DNA of 64,000 nt, taken from assembly GCA_963580455.1 (NCBI GenBank), contig OY756957.1, positions 2,919,001-2,983,000 of the forward strand, given 5' to 3'. Below the pieces are notes generated by a model. That model was not told the origin of the DNA. It was given only the letters and a program-made list of their open reading frames with translations, and searched no databases. Positions 40,310-52,541 of the stretch are shown here, one piece after another. The DNA comes from Euonymus europaeus (Eukaryota; Streptophyta; Magnoliopsida; Celastrales; Celastraceae). A program made the translations under genes and the position numbers. Position 1 is the first letter of the stretch, and every line of letters starts with the position of its first letter.

Positions 40310-42195
40310 AATCAAACAAATTTGGTTAGAGTGTTATGCGGAATTCATAACCATAATGATGCTAACTATATGGAGGGACATTCCTACGCTACTCGACTTA
40401 CCGATGCTGAGTCAGAAATGTTGATTGACATGTCCAGAAACTTGGTCAAGCCACGCAACATTCTAACGACTTTGAAGGGAAAAAATCTAGAAAATGTGTC
40501 CACCATTCAGAAAATTTATAACGATCGGAAGAAGTTTCATACCGTTGAAAAAGCAGGTAAATCTCAAATACAACAGCTTTTTTCAAGCTTAAACTTGCAT
40601 GACTACATTTTCTTCCATCGAAGAGATGAAGAAAGTAATTAGCTACAAGATTTATTCTCCGCTCATCCACAATCATTAGAACTACTCCGTGCATTTCTAG
40701 ATGTCTTAATCATGGATGCGACGTACAAAACTATTAACAGGTTTAAAAAGTCACTATTTGAGGTTGTTGGAATGATGTCGACGGACACGACATTTTTTGT
40801 TGCATTTGTTTTCTTTCACTATGAAAAGGAAGACAATTATATCTGGGCATTGACTTGCTTGCGGTCCACAATGGATGAGTGCACAATACCACGAGTTGTG
40901 GTCACATATAGAGATTTAGCATTGATGAAGACTTGTGCCACTGTATTTCCCGGATCGTCAGAATTGCTATGCAAATGACATATTGACAAAAATGTCCTTG
41001 CCAACTATAAAAAATATTTTCATGAAAAGGAATCATGGGATGCATTCTACTCTTCGTGGCATACTTTGGTGGATTCAGAGACAGAGATAAAGACAAAATA
41101 TGAATATAATTTATCAATCATTGAGTACAATTTCAATCAAATTTCGATTGTCATTAAATACATCAATTAGGTATGGTTGACGACCTTTAAAGAGATGTTT
41201 GTTGCAGCATGGACTAAATATATGCATTTTGAAAACCGAACAACTAATAGGGCTGAGAGTCAACATGCAAAGTTAAAAAGATATTTGGGCACATCGCATA
41301 TGGATTTTGAATCAGCATGAGCTTCGATTCACTAGCTCCTAGAACATCAGTTTATTGCAGTTAAAGCAAGTGTGGAGAAAAGCAAAAGTATTATCCAACA
41401 TAGATTCAATTTGCCACATTTCCATGACCTACGAGGTTTTGTATCGTCAGAGGCTTTGGAGCGGATTTTGAATGAACTTGATCGATCTAAAGTTGTTTGT
41501 CTTGATGTGTATCAATGTAGATGTAAGATTCGAATTATCCATGGACTATCGTGTGCGCATGAACTAGCAACCTATATCCAAGAAGCTCATCCCACTTGGA
41601 TGCATCGATATATTTTGGAAGAAGCTTGACATGTTACCATGTGCAACTATTGAGGATGATGACATAAGTTGCAATGTTGAGCTAGATATGTTGAGAGAGC
41701 AATTTAAAAATAAACCGTGCACTGAGAGTGTCAGTATTTTGAAGAAATTGGGTAGAGTACCCTGAATTTTTTGGTGGTTATGACCATGCATTGTATATTG
41801 ATAATATGTTGAACTTCTTTGACCCAGTTAATCCTGCCCCTCATAAGAATTGGATGACGATGCCTGATATTGGAATTTTGATTGCCAACAAGTACAATAT
41901 TATTTTACATGTTTTTAGTGATCAACAGTGCCTGAATTTTCTGCCTCTACGTTTAATGTCTCCTCCTCAACATGAGCAAATTGCTATGTCAATCGGATTT
42001 GTTAATGACAATAACTTTCTGCAGCTAGGTTTAGTCGATAATTATCCGATGCCTCCTATTTGCATGCAGTGGTTTAGGTACAGGTATGAGTGTGCATTAG
42101 AGTGGATCAAACCGATCACACCGTACAGTGAACAGCTCGCAAGTTACGTACATGGTACTCGATCAATGCAAACATCAAGTTATATTCGATTATGA
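40310..42195 (+). pseudogene. Decayed MULE transposase with OTU-like C-terminal domain
   Basis: Three open stretches lie in one frame (about 40322-40640, 40643-40975 and 41320-41629). They are separated by in-frame stops, including TAG at 40640, TGA at 40976, TAG near 41168, and TGA and TAG near 41319-41332. The last part (41791-42195) is shifted to another frame. MULE features are visible: MDATYKTINRFKKSLFEVVG holds the first catalytic Asp, VVVTYRDLALMKT the second acidic region, and NRTTNRAESQHAKLK the Glu. A SWIM-like CxCxnCxH stretch follows (CRCKIRIIHGLSCAHELA). The tail (MTMPDIGILIANKYNIILHV ... FVNDNNFLQLGLVDNYPMPP) resembles OTU-type peptidase domains carried by some plant MULEs. No terminal inverted repeats were found. 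It cannot encode a full transposase. Confidence 0.85.
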
Positions 42196-43178
42196 TTTTT
42201 GTAATACGTTAATCATTTGTATAATGTATTCTCTGTAATTGTGTAATTGTATGAGTCTATGAATTATCTTTAATTGTCGTCATATAAATTACTACGAATT
42301 ATCGTGTTTGAATAAAAAGTTATATCTAATATGGCCTCAATCAGCTGAAGACCCAGTTATATGTTCTTGGCAAGTATTGCTGGTTATTTCATCTAGCGCA
42401 TTCAGGTTCTGCTTGCTGCTAGGGATTCTAATTTTACATTGCCTTTGTATTCAGTTTTCTTTTATGGAATTCGATTGAGGTGGTTGAAATTTGATTCAAG
42501 TAAAAAAATAAAATAAAATAACAGAGAATTAAACCTATTAGGAATACTATTTCTCAACCTTCTGACAGCTTTCAAACATTTCTAATGCTGAAGTTGCTAC
42601 GTTTGCTTTGATATATAAAGTGTGAAGGTAACTGAGGTTGTCAGCGGTAAATATTCTAGAGGAAAAGTACAGACAATGTTTTGTGTGGCTGGCGATGCTT
42701 GTTTGAGGAAGAAAAAAGAGAGAATTAAGAGTAAAGCTAAATAAAATGATCACTTCTTCCCACTTTCTCTTTAGAATTTTGCTCTTTTTGAGTCCATGAT
42801 GGAATATCAAGTAACACAGAGCAACTGCAAGTCACATGATGCACACATCATTACATCATCAGATCATCTTACTGGGAAAGATAAGGGGTCTCAGTCACTG
42901 AACATGTAAGGAAGGGATCATTGTACTCTACTGAGTAATGGTCGACCTTTTTTACTGTTCAAGCATCCAAACTCCTGAAATCATTGTCTTCTTTGTACAT
43001 GTCTTCTCCTTTAGAATATTTTGACACTGCCTATCCCAAGTTATTCATTATACTTTACCGGTAAGGTAAGTTAGCATCTTCCTTCTAAATAAGCATTAAA
43101 AGGGTTTCAATCTGTCACACACATGAGGCATCATACTACTAGTTTGTATTCTTTTTGAGTTCTGTCACTTGTAATTCA
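42196..43178 (+). promoter_or_regulatory. 5' flank of ankyrin-PGG gene, shared with the 62 kb copy
   Basis: From about 42373 onward this flank aligns closely with 62057-62790. Shared blocks include CGCATTCAGGTTCTGCTTGCT, TTTTGACACTG(C/G)C(T/C)ATCCCAAG and TAAGCATTAAAAGGGTTT. The duplication therefore included at least 700-800 bases of upstream DNA, likely with the promoter. A clear TATA box is not assigned. Confidence 0.6.
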
Positions 43179-45983
43179 ATGGCAACATCCTCAACCGAAA
43201 GCAAAGACCATGCAAAACCAGCCCCGTTAGATCTTGACCCCTTGGTGCATGCAAACAAAGACAATGTGGCAGATGAGCACCAAAAACTTTTAGACCATAC
43301 TTCTGAAGCACATGCACAGGAGGCAGAAAAAGGCTCTGCGACTACATTTACAGCGGCAGCAACTGCAGTAACAGCCAATGCAACGGAGCCCGTGTGGCAG
43401 CCGCCCTGTGATGTGAATCCTGCTAACAGATTATGTAAGTTAAAAGTGACATATTAGTCATTCTCAATCCCCAGTGGTGTTCTCTATCTACTGCCATACC
43501 TGCTTAATAAAATTCCTTATGCGCAGAAATTTAACTTCGGAATGCAATTCAAAGCATAGTGTACTGGTGTTCATGCATATTTGACTAACAAAGGAGTAAC
43601 CACTTTTTTCTACTCTATTTGAAGCGATGGGGTTGAACTCCAATTATTATCGACCCTTGTTCCTTGCCTCTCTCAAAGGAGACTGGGATAGTGCTAGAGA
43701 GTTTTTTGAGCGTGATCCAGAGGCATTGACTGCAAAGATTTCTGTATTGTCAATGACAGCCTTGCATGTTGCCGTTTGTAATGGGCAAGCAGAATTTGTT
43801 GAGAAGCTGCTGGAACTCATGCCTTCTGAGGCCTTGGAAATACATGACTGCGGGTGCTACACTTCCCTCCATTATGCTGCCATGAGTGGAAACATCAGGA
43901 TCGCCAAGGCATTGGTGAGAAAAAACCCAGCTTTACCACAAGTTACAGACATCGAGGGCCGTACTCCTCTCCAGACTGCTACTTTTGTTGCTGCCGAACA
44001 CAAAGAGCTATTGTGGTTTCTTGCTAAGGTAACCACGGACGCAGCTCCTAGCCGTCCCTTCACAGGTCGATGGGCTGGTCAGCTCATTTGCTTCTTAACT
44101 CATGCAGGATCTCATGGTAATCTGGGAAAACCTCATACTTATTGGATAACTAACTAGCATTTCTTTGTCTTCTAATTTTGTTTAAGCCATTAATTATTCG
44201 ACAGATATATCCCTATACCTCCTCCAGCACTACCCTAACTTGACCACCGCCGAAGATTCAAACAATGCTACTTTACTCCAGATGCTGGCAGTGGAGCCTT
44301 CCAACTTCCTAAGCGGAAGTAGGCTCAGCTTCTGGGAGAAATGGATATACCAAAGTTGGTTTTTCCTAAATTCACATTTTCTGCTCAAGCAACTGCTTTC
44401 TTGTCTTCCAACGAATTTACTGGCTTACATTTTTTTTTCTTGTACATTTTCTGCTTAAGTTGTCCCCGTCAAATTCGTCTCCACATCACAACATCCAGTG
44501 AAAGGAGATGTTGAAAATCCCCCTCAAGAATCTGGACATTATGCAGAAATGCCACCCTCAATGCAACCAAGTGCATACATGACTCGAGGTTTGTTCTAGG
44601 TCATTGAGCTTTTAGGATTATTGTAATATAGACAGCTTTGATAAATCTGACCAAAGAATGCAAGTACTGAAATCACTGTTTTTGACTCTCCTTGTTGCAG
44701 TGCTCGGGTGGTTGACAATGCTATTTTGGGTTGCCATTGAGAAATTGGGTATGCCACATTCTAAAAATTATTTGTACACAAATGTAAATCTGCCTTATTC
44801 CGAGATTCTATGGAATGATGTGATCTAGTTAGTTGTTACTTGCAGCTCCCAGAATTAAGAGAATCCAAAATGAAAAATTGAGGCACAAATATGCCTTGCA
44901 ATTGGTAAATTTCGTTTGTAAACATGTTTCAAGCATGAGTAATCAAGAGGTATTCCAGTATTTTTCTGGACATGCCATCTTGGCCGGTGCGGCGATTTGC
45001 GGGGTAGTTGAAGTCGTAATGGTGTGTCTTCAGTATTTCCCAGAATTGTTGTGGGTTCCAATCGACAACAAAACTTTAATGCAGTATGCCGTTGAGCATC
45101 GACAAGAAAAAATTTTCAACCTCATGTATGAGAGGAATGCCATCAATAAGCAACAAGCTTATTCTTCCTTTGACTCGAAGAACATGATTTTGATTATGGC
45201 AGCGAAGCTACCACCTTATCCTCAACTCTCCAGTGTTCCAGGTCCTGCCCTGCAAATGCAAAAAGAGATGCAGTGGTTTAAGGTGATGTACCCCATTGAT
45301 TATCCTTTTTGATAAAACCCATTTTTTAACTATAAATTCCATAATTGAAAACCTAAATATGGAAGATACATTCTTTGTAGGCTGTGGAAAGCTTTATTCA
45401 CCCTGCTTTTAAAGAATTGAGATTTGAAGGAAAAACTGCTTGGCATATATTCCAAGACGAGCACAAAAAATTGCTCGAGGATGGACAGAAGTGGATGAAG
45501 GAAACTTCCAACTCTTGCATGCTTGTTGCCACTCTCATTGCTACTGTAGTGTTTGCTGCAGCTTTTACTGTACCTGGAGGCAACATTAACGACAAGGGCA
45601 TTCCGGTTTTCTTGAAGCAAAACTCATTTATGGTGTTTGCTGTTTGGGATGCACTGGCCCTATTTTTCTCTGTCACCTCCATTCTGATGTTTTTATCCAT
45701 CCTCACTTCACGATGTGCCGAGGAAGATTTTCTCACTGCACTACCCAAGAGATTGATAATAGGTCTTGCTTCTCTTTTTATCGCCATAGCCGCGATGATG
45801 GTTGCCTTTGGTGCCACTCTCTCCCTCGTATTGAGTGAGAGATGGAAGTGGGTACCCATCCCAATTATCTTGCTGGCTTCATTCCCAGTGGCCTTATTTG
45901 TGATGCTGCAGCTTCCATTGTTCGTTCTAATGGTCAAATCAACATATGGACCCAACATTTTTCGGCCGCAAAAAATCTGGTAA
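43179..45983 (+). CDS. Ankyrin repeat / PGG-domain membrane protein (ACD6/ITN1-type), complete copy
   Basis: There are seven exons: 43179-43434, 43625-44116, 44205-44354, 44460-44588, 44701-44748, 44846-45282 and 45381-45983. All introns are GT-AG and 2115 spliced bases give 704 residues. Residues 1-86 are a low-complexity, Ala/Thr-rich tail. Exon 2 holds about four ankyrin repeats (RPLFLASLKGDWDSA; MTALHVAVCNGQAEFVEKLL; YTSLHYAAMSGNIRIAKALV; RTPLQTATFVAAEHKELLWF). Exon 6 has more ankyrin-like helices (LMQYAVEHRQEKIFNLMYER). Exon 7 holds the PGG domain, PGG near residues 569-571, with about four membrane spans. Such proteins sit in the plasma membrane or endomembranes and act in defence, salicylate or salt signalling. 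The specific role here is unknown. The start is MATSST, at the same site in the second copy. The donor of intron 3 (CAAA|GTTGGT) is weak but conserved in both copies. Confidence 0.92.
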
Positions 45984-46192
45984 TGCAATTATGTTCAATA
46001 AGAAAGCTATATTATATATATTGAGAGTTTCGAATTGAATTTTTTCCTGTTAGAAATCTCAGATGTACAATAAGTGATTGCACAATAAAAATGAGCTTTC
46101 ACGAAAGGCGCTTCTGATGTTTTCCAGGCCTGAGTTGCCATTACACATAAATTATATGAATTTTTTTTGTTTGGATGACGGTCCTGACCTTC
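45984..46192 (+). other. 3' flank of the ankyrin gene and LINE-A left target duplication
   Basis: The ankyrin 3' UTR (GTGATTGCACAATAAAAATG and AGCTTTCAC) matches the remnant near 53058-53090. ACGGTCCTGACCTTC at 46178-46192 is the left copy of the LINE-A target duplication. Confidence 0.6.
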
Positions 46193-46891
46193 TTTTTTTT
46201 TTTATAAAAGAGGACGGTACCTCGTAAGTTTATCAATAGCCTCACTTGTGGCGGAGGAATACCGAGGTAACAAGCAATAAAAAAAAGAACAAACAACTTA
46301 AATAAATTACAAACTAAAAGAAATTCAACCAACCAAGACCATCACTAAACTGGAAGAAGAATAAACTGCAGCTAAGAAGGCAGAGATGTAGAAACACCAA
46401 CCCCAAGGTGCCAAAAAGCACGCCTAACACCAGCACAGACTATGGCTAGCAGGACGCCGTGAAAAAACACGCCTAACACCAACCATAAAATAGTCTGTAC
46501 CAGCAGGACGCCGTGCAAGGAACAAGATATACTAGCCATCATAAATAAACCATGCAGGTTCCCAAAGGCAAAAAGATTCAACCAAAGGCAAAAAGATTCA
46601 ATCAAAAGCAACAGAGTCAAAAAACTAAGGGCATCAGAGTCAAAAAGCTAGCTTTGACCAAAGTAGAACCAACCTCCCAGCAACAACCAAACTTGATCAC
46701 GACTTGGATTTTACTGGCCAAGAAAAATCACCATGTCCTCAAAAGAAACAAAGAACCCAGCCGAGGCAAAAGCTTCATGAAGAAACTCAAAGCCAAAGAA
46801 GAAGCAGAAGAAATAGAAGATCACGCCACAACAGAACCAAGACTAAGCTAGCGAAAACCATGAGAGAGCAGCTCAATAAGCCATAGAGACA

Positions 46892-48117
46892 TCAAGTTTC
46901 ATCAATAAGCCAGGCGACTAACATTTCAGCACGCTCCAACCCTTTTTTGGCCATCATATCTGCCACAGTATTTGCCTCCCTCCAGATGTGACTAAAAGAG
47001 ATTGGGTTTAGAGCTTCACATAAATTTGAGATGGCGTTGAAATCTTGCTGCATTTTCCAGGGATTTGGACAATCCCTAGCAATCCAATTCACTGTATTGA
47101 AGGAATCAGACTCCACTATCAGATTGCACCCAATCCGAGCTTGATTTGCTAGAGATATCTCCAAGGCTTTTCTAACAGCCTTGACCTCAGCATGATTAGA
47201 GCTATAGTCACCAAGAGGACCTGAACAAATGCAGAGAATGTGGCCTTCACTGTTTCTCAAAACACCTCCAATGGCAGCCTTTCCATTTTGCATAGAACCA
47301 TCAGTGTTCCATTTGAGCTGACCAGAGGATGGGGGATTCCAGACAGTGGAGGGTCTCAAATTTTTAGATAATAGAGTTTTGAACTTGAGACCATCGGATG
47401 AGTCTAAGATTTGAGGGCCACTGAACGGAAGCACAATCTTCACCGATTTCAGCCATAAGCCATATCTAATAAAGATAAGATAAAGAACATTGTCCCAATC
47501 AATTTGGATATCTTCAAAAACAAGTTTATTACGTTCTGTCCACAAAGTCCAGATCACTGCTGTAAAGACCATACTCCAGACTTTCTTTTGAATTTTACCA
47601 AAAGCAAAAAGGGGCCATTCTTCAAACAGACCAACTATAGAGTTATTGATGCACCAATCAGCCCCCCACCAATCCATGATCCTGTACCAGATTTTTTGAG
47701 AATACCCACAAAGAAGAAGAAGGTGGTCAACTGTTTCGGGATGAAGATGACAAAAGGGACAAGAGGCATTACTAGAATCAAGGATACCCATTCTGAATAG
47801 CCTATCCTTGGTATTGATCCTGCCTTTTAGAACCAACCAAGTGAAAAAATCAACCTTAGGAGGAGACACTCCACTCCAAACCCTTGTTGAGGCCACATCC
47901 ATCACCGAATTTTCATAGGAATTAGCAACAGAGATTAGAGACTTAACTGTGAAGTCTCCGTCAATCGTGTGCTTCCAAATAATTTTATCTCTTTTCTGCG
48001 GGCAAATAACCATGCTACCAATTGAATTCAACAAATCAGTTTCCAAAGCTTCTTCCCATTGAAAAAGAGATCTCCTCCATGAAAAAATCCAATACCATTT
48101 GATTCCATCCCAAAAGC
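46892..48117 (-). pseudogene. LINE-A ORF2 3' part: zinc-binding RVT region and RNase H
   Basis: This reads minus-strand from ESFGFWDGIKWYWIFSWRR at the inversion border. A zinc-binding RVT domain follows (CPFCHLHPETVDHLLLLC). The C-terminal RNase H domain has acidic residues in WNTDGSMQNG, AEVKAVRKALE and VESDSFNTV, and a stop sits at 46892-46894. The frame is open throughout, but it is cut off from the upstream RT by the inversion. Confidence 0.88.
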
Positions 48118-49286
48118 CAAAGCTCTCAGTGGAGTTTTTTGGAGGGAGTTTTGACTAAAATGGGGTTTGGAAGGAGATGGATTGGCTGGATTAAAGATTG
48201 CGTGGAATCAGCTAGAGTAGCCATTCTTATCAACGGTTCCCCAACTGAAGAAATTAATCTCCAGCGCGGTGTCAGACAAGGAGACCCATTATCATCCTAC
48301 CTTTTTATCATTGTAGCTGAAGGTCTTCATCAAATGTTGGAAAATGCTCGTGATTTGAACTTGATTGCAGGTGTTTCGGTTAAAAGAGGTGGCTCTCCTT
48401 TCACTCATCTTCAATACGATGATGACACAATCTTGTTCAGTCCTCCCAAAAAGCAGTATTTATTGAACATGAAGAGAATTCTAAGGTGTTTTGAACTTCT
48501 GTCGGGTCTCAAAGTAAACTTTCATAAATCCTCCATTGTGGGGATTGGCATAACTGCGAGTAGGGTCCAGCGTGTGGCAAATCAGCTGAAATGTAAGGCT
48601 GATTCTATCCCCATGAATTACCTTGGAATGCCGTTGGGTGGCAATATGAAGAAACCTGGTATGTGGCACCCAGTGGTTAAAAAAATTGAGCAGCGACTGT
48701 TATTATGGAGAGCTAAAAGCCTCTCCATCGGTGGTAGATTAACTTTGATAAAGTCTGTTTTATCAAGTCTCCCAATCTACTTTTTATCTTTATTTCAAAT
48801 CCCCAAAAGTGTGGCTGCCAAGATTGAACGACTTCAGCGAAGCTTTTTATGGGGTGACACCACTGATAAGAGGAAAATTCACAACATTAGATGGTGCCAA
48901 GTGATTAAGCCAAAGGATAAGGGGGGCACTGGAATTGGGTCAATTTTGGAGAAGAACAAGGCTCTTCTCTTTAAGTGGATTTGGCGTTTTAATAAATCTC
49001 AAGCTAGCTCAAATCTGGTTTGGAAAAAACTTCTGCAAGAAAAATATAATCTGCCAGACATAATATTTCATCCAATGACCTCTTCTCCTATGTCAGTTAT
49101 ATGGAGGAACATTCAAGGTTTGCTTGATCAATCTAGGGATGGTGTTGAAAAGGCCATCAAAGATGGAATGTACTTCAGCATTGGTAATGGTTGCAACATC
49201 AAGTTCTGGGAGGACCTTTGGGTTGGTAACACTCCTCTCAAAGAAAAGTATCCGAGGCTTTTTAACTTGTCAAACTTGCAACATGA
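48118..49286 (+). pseudogene. LINE-A reverse transcriptase core, inverted
   Basis: The plus strand reads QWSFLEGVLTKMGFGRRW, then RGVRQGDPLSSYLF and HLQYDDDTILFS, the catalytic YADD-like box with its two Asp. The RT thumb follows (YLGMPLGGNMKKPG, SIGGRLTLIKSVLSSLPIYF) and it ends near FNLSNLQHD. Flanking parts of the same ORF2 lie on the minus strand. The segment is open but in the wrong orientation. Relative to LINE-B, about 39 residues before WSFL, including RT motif A (LDMSKAYD in LINE-B), are missing. Confidence 0.88.
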
Positions 49287-50940
49287 TCTGTCTGCCTTTT
49301 ATGAACCCTGTCTGCTCCTGACTGATAACATCACTCATAACTTGTTTTAATCTTAGAGCCAAAGTCTTCGCCACTATCTTGTATAAGCTGCTAATGAGAC
49401 TTATAGGCCTATAGTCTCTCATGCTGACAGGGTTGACAATTTTAGGAACAAGAGTGATAAAGGAAGAATGAATGCTGTGTGGGAGCCGACCTGTGGAGAA
49501 AAAATTATGCAACAGATTCATAATATCTTCATCGATGATGTCCCAAACCTTCTTGTAAAAACCAAGATTGAAACCATCCGGGCCAGGAGCCTTACAACTT
49601 TCACAACTCCAAATAGCCTCCTTAACTTCCACATATGAAAAAGAGGATTCCAAAATCTGAGATTGAACTGTCGATATCTTGTTAAAATTCAAACCGGGCA
49701 TGTTCAGCTGAAGCCAATTACTGGATGAATATTGAGCTCGGTAGTGACGCAGCACCTCTGCTTTGATGCTGATAGGATCATTAACTGTCCCCGCCTCTGT
49801 AAGCAAATTTCTAAGCTGATTAATGTTACGTCTTCTACTTGCAACAGTGTGAAAATACCGTGTGTTTCGATCCCCTTCCTTAATCCATTGAACACGAGAT
49901 TTCTGTCTCCATAAACTTTCAAGTTGCCTACTAAGAATTTGAAAGGCACATTGAAGGTTTTGAAGCCTTAATTGATCACTAGAATTCATACTCCCAGATT
50001 CTCTGCTTTTCTCTAGTTGATCTATATCATTTTCGATTTTTTTAAGCTTGTCATTGACATTCCCAAAGATTTTGGTATTCCAGCTACGCAATCTAGTCTT
50101 TAGAAGATTCAACTTGCCAACAATGTTGTAGTCTCCCGAAGCCTTACTTTTCAAATCAGCCCAAGACTTTCTAACATACTGAGCAAATTGAGGGTGAAGC
50201 CACCAACATTCCAAAAATCGAAAAGGACGAGGACCCCAATTGAACTGATCGAAGGTGAGGTGGAGAGGGCAATGATCACTCACACCACGACTCAGCCCTT
50301 GCACACAGAGATTGGGGAACTTACAGAGCCATTCGGAGTCAACGAAAGCTCTATCAATACGACTCATACTTCTTGAGTTGTACCATGTGTAGCTCCTTCC
50401 TGATAAGGGAAGTTCAATTAATTTACAACTGCTTATAAAGTCACTAAACTCACCCATACCTTTAGTGAAACGAGAGCAACCAAAGCGATCATCAGGATGA
50501 AGAACTTCATTAAAATCACCCCACATAAGCCACGGAACGGAGATCGAAATTTTGATGGACAGCAATTGACTCCACTGATTAAGCCTGAGAGAATCAGTAC
50601 TAAGACCATAAAAAGAAACTATAGCACATTTAAAATTAACTCCAAGAAGAACTCCTACTAAAACAATCCAGCTTTCCCCAATTAGGCAGCTTTCCAGAGA
50701 GAAGAAGGTAGGATTCCAAACACAAATCAACCCGCCAGAGGCTCCAGAAGAGTCACAGCTGCGCCAATCAAAAGAATCCGAACCCCATAAAGAACGAATT
50801 ACCTTCTCATCCACACTAGAGAGTTTGGTTTCAATCAAGCTAATAAAATCAGTCTTTTTCTCCTTGACCCAACGAGCAATGGCTCTTCTTTTGACAGAAC
50901 CACCAGCACCCCTAACATTCCAAGAGATTAGACCAGACAT
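49287..50940 (-). pseudogene. LINE-A ORF2 5' part: endonuclease and RT N-terminal half
   Basis: It starts MSGLISWNVRGAGGSVKRRA, 46 bases after the ORF1 stop. The APE-type endonuclease shows SLIETKLS, WGDFNEV and SDHCPLHLTF. RT motifs KAPGPDGFNLGFYKKVWD and MRDYRPISLISSLYKIVAK follow, up to GFIKGRQI, where the inverted segment abuts. It is open over this span and truncated by the rearrangement. Confidence 0.88.
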
Positions 50941-50985
50941 CGAGACAGAAAAAAGACCCAAAAAACACAAACAAGAAGAAAAGAC

Positions 50986-52541
50986 TTAACTCTTCTGATT
51001 AACAGCCTCCCATTCAATGCCCTCCCTCTCAATTATCGCCTCAAGCTTCTTTTCTATCTCGAAGTCTGTTTCAGAACTACTCAGCCCAATCAACTTGCCC
51101 AACTTCCAAGTCTCTGCCGCTTCATTTTCTTTACCACAGCCAGTCAGGTTTGTAACTGAATTTGGATCACTATTGGGAGCCTTCTTACTATTGCCTTTGC
51201 CCTTTTTTATTTTCTTCTTACTATTAGAAGAGTCCAACGCATTACCACAACTCTGTTCACCAGGAATTTTAATGCTAATTTTTGCAACGGAGCTTGACTC
51301 ATCTCTTTCGAAGTCGTTATCACCTTGCAGCATTGCGTTGAATCTTCGAATTTTCCTGTGCGTTGGTTTCTGCATTTGAGCCATCATGAGCCCAAATTTT
51401 AGGGAATTAAGATTACTCAAGCTTTGAAATTTCTTCCGAACAATCTTCCTTTTAGGGGTCCGTTTCTTTCTACCTTCATTTATGAAATTTTGCAACAAAT
51501 CATCTTCCGTAAAACATAAATCATTCTCGCTCAAGGTTGAACTGACCTTTCCGTCGCCTTTCACGCGTCTATTTTCTTTCTTAATTCTGATCTCTTCAAC
51601 CTCAGTAGCAGCAACGTGGAGATTCAGATTACTTATAGGCCTATTTGCACAAGACTGTGGGTCAAGCCCATTACATTTTGGATTCAAAGATTGGATGGGC
51701 CCAATTGAACTCTCTATAGATTCAGGAACCCAAAAAGAATCAGAGCCTTTTATATCTCCATTTGAACCATTTGAACCTTCTGACACATCTAGCCTCTTCG
51801 TACCAGATTGACAATTTGAGAGTCTATAAGAGCAAATCCAATAAGACATTTTTAATGGGGAAGGAAAAATATATGAGAATGTGTGTTTTTGCTGATGTGG
51901 CTATATTGGAAAATGTGTTTTGCTGATGTGGCTGTATTGGGAGATGTGTTTTGGTAATATGGATGATGATGTGGCTTGACTTTTTGTAAAAGATGTAGGG
52001 TCCATTATGAATTTTGGTATAATTTTGTTTGAGAATGGATGAGAGAATGAAAGAGTAGATGGTTGGATAATGGTTTTGTATTGGGGGATGTGTTTTGCTG
52101 ATGTGATAGTACCGGGAGGTGTGTTTTGGTGATGTAAATGTATTGAAATATGAGTTTTGTTGATTTGATTGTATTGAAAATTGTATTTTTGTGAGATAGA
52201 AGTGGGTCCCATTTTTTAAATTTGATGGCCCAATAAATAAGCCTTATCGTAGTTGCTCTAACCTGCACAAAAGTTTTTGCCTCTCTGAAATCACCCTTTT
52301 TAACTTCTGCTTTGGCTTTATCTTTCACATCCCCGTTTGAATATTTAGAGTGGGAATAGGAACTGCTACAACTCTGAATCTCTGCTCCTCGATTGCGTGT
52401 GTTGACCACTGGGTTCACTCCTCCTTTTTGCCTTTTTTTCTTTTTGAATTTTGAGCCAACTGGACTCCTCGCTGAAGCTTCACTGTCACTGACCTTGACA
52501 ACAACGGAGGTCTTTTTTCCGGCAACGGTTTTTTTCCGGCA
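50986..52541 (-). pseudogene. LINE-A ORF1 (gag-like), 5'-truncated and split by a MITE
   Basis: The upstream part (52259-52541) reads EASARSPVGSKFKKKKRQKG, VNTRNRGAEIQSC and DVKDKAKAEVKKGDF. The downstream part (50986-51849) is an open frame rich in Ser, Lys and acidic residues, ending EREGIEWEAVNQKS. The two parts are separated by a 403-bp MITE. The DUF4283 domain and the CCHC knuckle of plant LINE ORF1 proteins are absent, so only the variable C-terminal region was copied. Confidence 0.7.
51856..52258. mobile_element. Tourist-like MITE nested in LINE-A ORF1
   Basis: It carries the family motifs TGTGTTTTGCTGATGTGGCT and GTAAAAGATGTAGGGTCCAT. The right end reads, reversed, GAGCAACTACGATAAGG. 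The left terminus is degenerate (TGGGGAAGGAAAAATATATG). TAA occurs at both borders (51853-51855 and 52259-52261). It must have inserted after LINE-A. Confidence 0.65.

Larger units (their letters stand above)
46193..52541 (-). mobile_element. LINE-A: L1-type non-LTR retrotransposon, rearranged
   Basis: It is inserted antisense to the ankyrin genes. ACGGTCCTGACCTTC (46178-46192) and ACGGTCCTGGCCTTC (52542-52556) are a 15-bp target duplication with one mismatch. The T run at about 46193-46203 is the A tail. In sense order (minus strand) come a partial ORF1, an endonuclease, the N-terminal half of reverse transcriptase, an inverted RT segment and RNase H. ORF1 starts mid-gene, without the DUF4283 or zinc-knuckle parts seen in LINE-B, so the insertion was 5'-truncated. 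A MITE (51856-52258) lies inside ORF1. The segment of about 48118-49286 is inverted. Confidence 0.92.

Noticed and set aside
39460..42200. Idea that the MULE-like locus is a domesticated FAR1/FHY3-type gene
   Set aside because: At least five in-frame stops and a frame change break it; a domesticated gene should be open.
50188..51811. Plus-strand frames inside LINE-A
   Set aside because: They are antisense shadows of ORF1 and the endonuclease.
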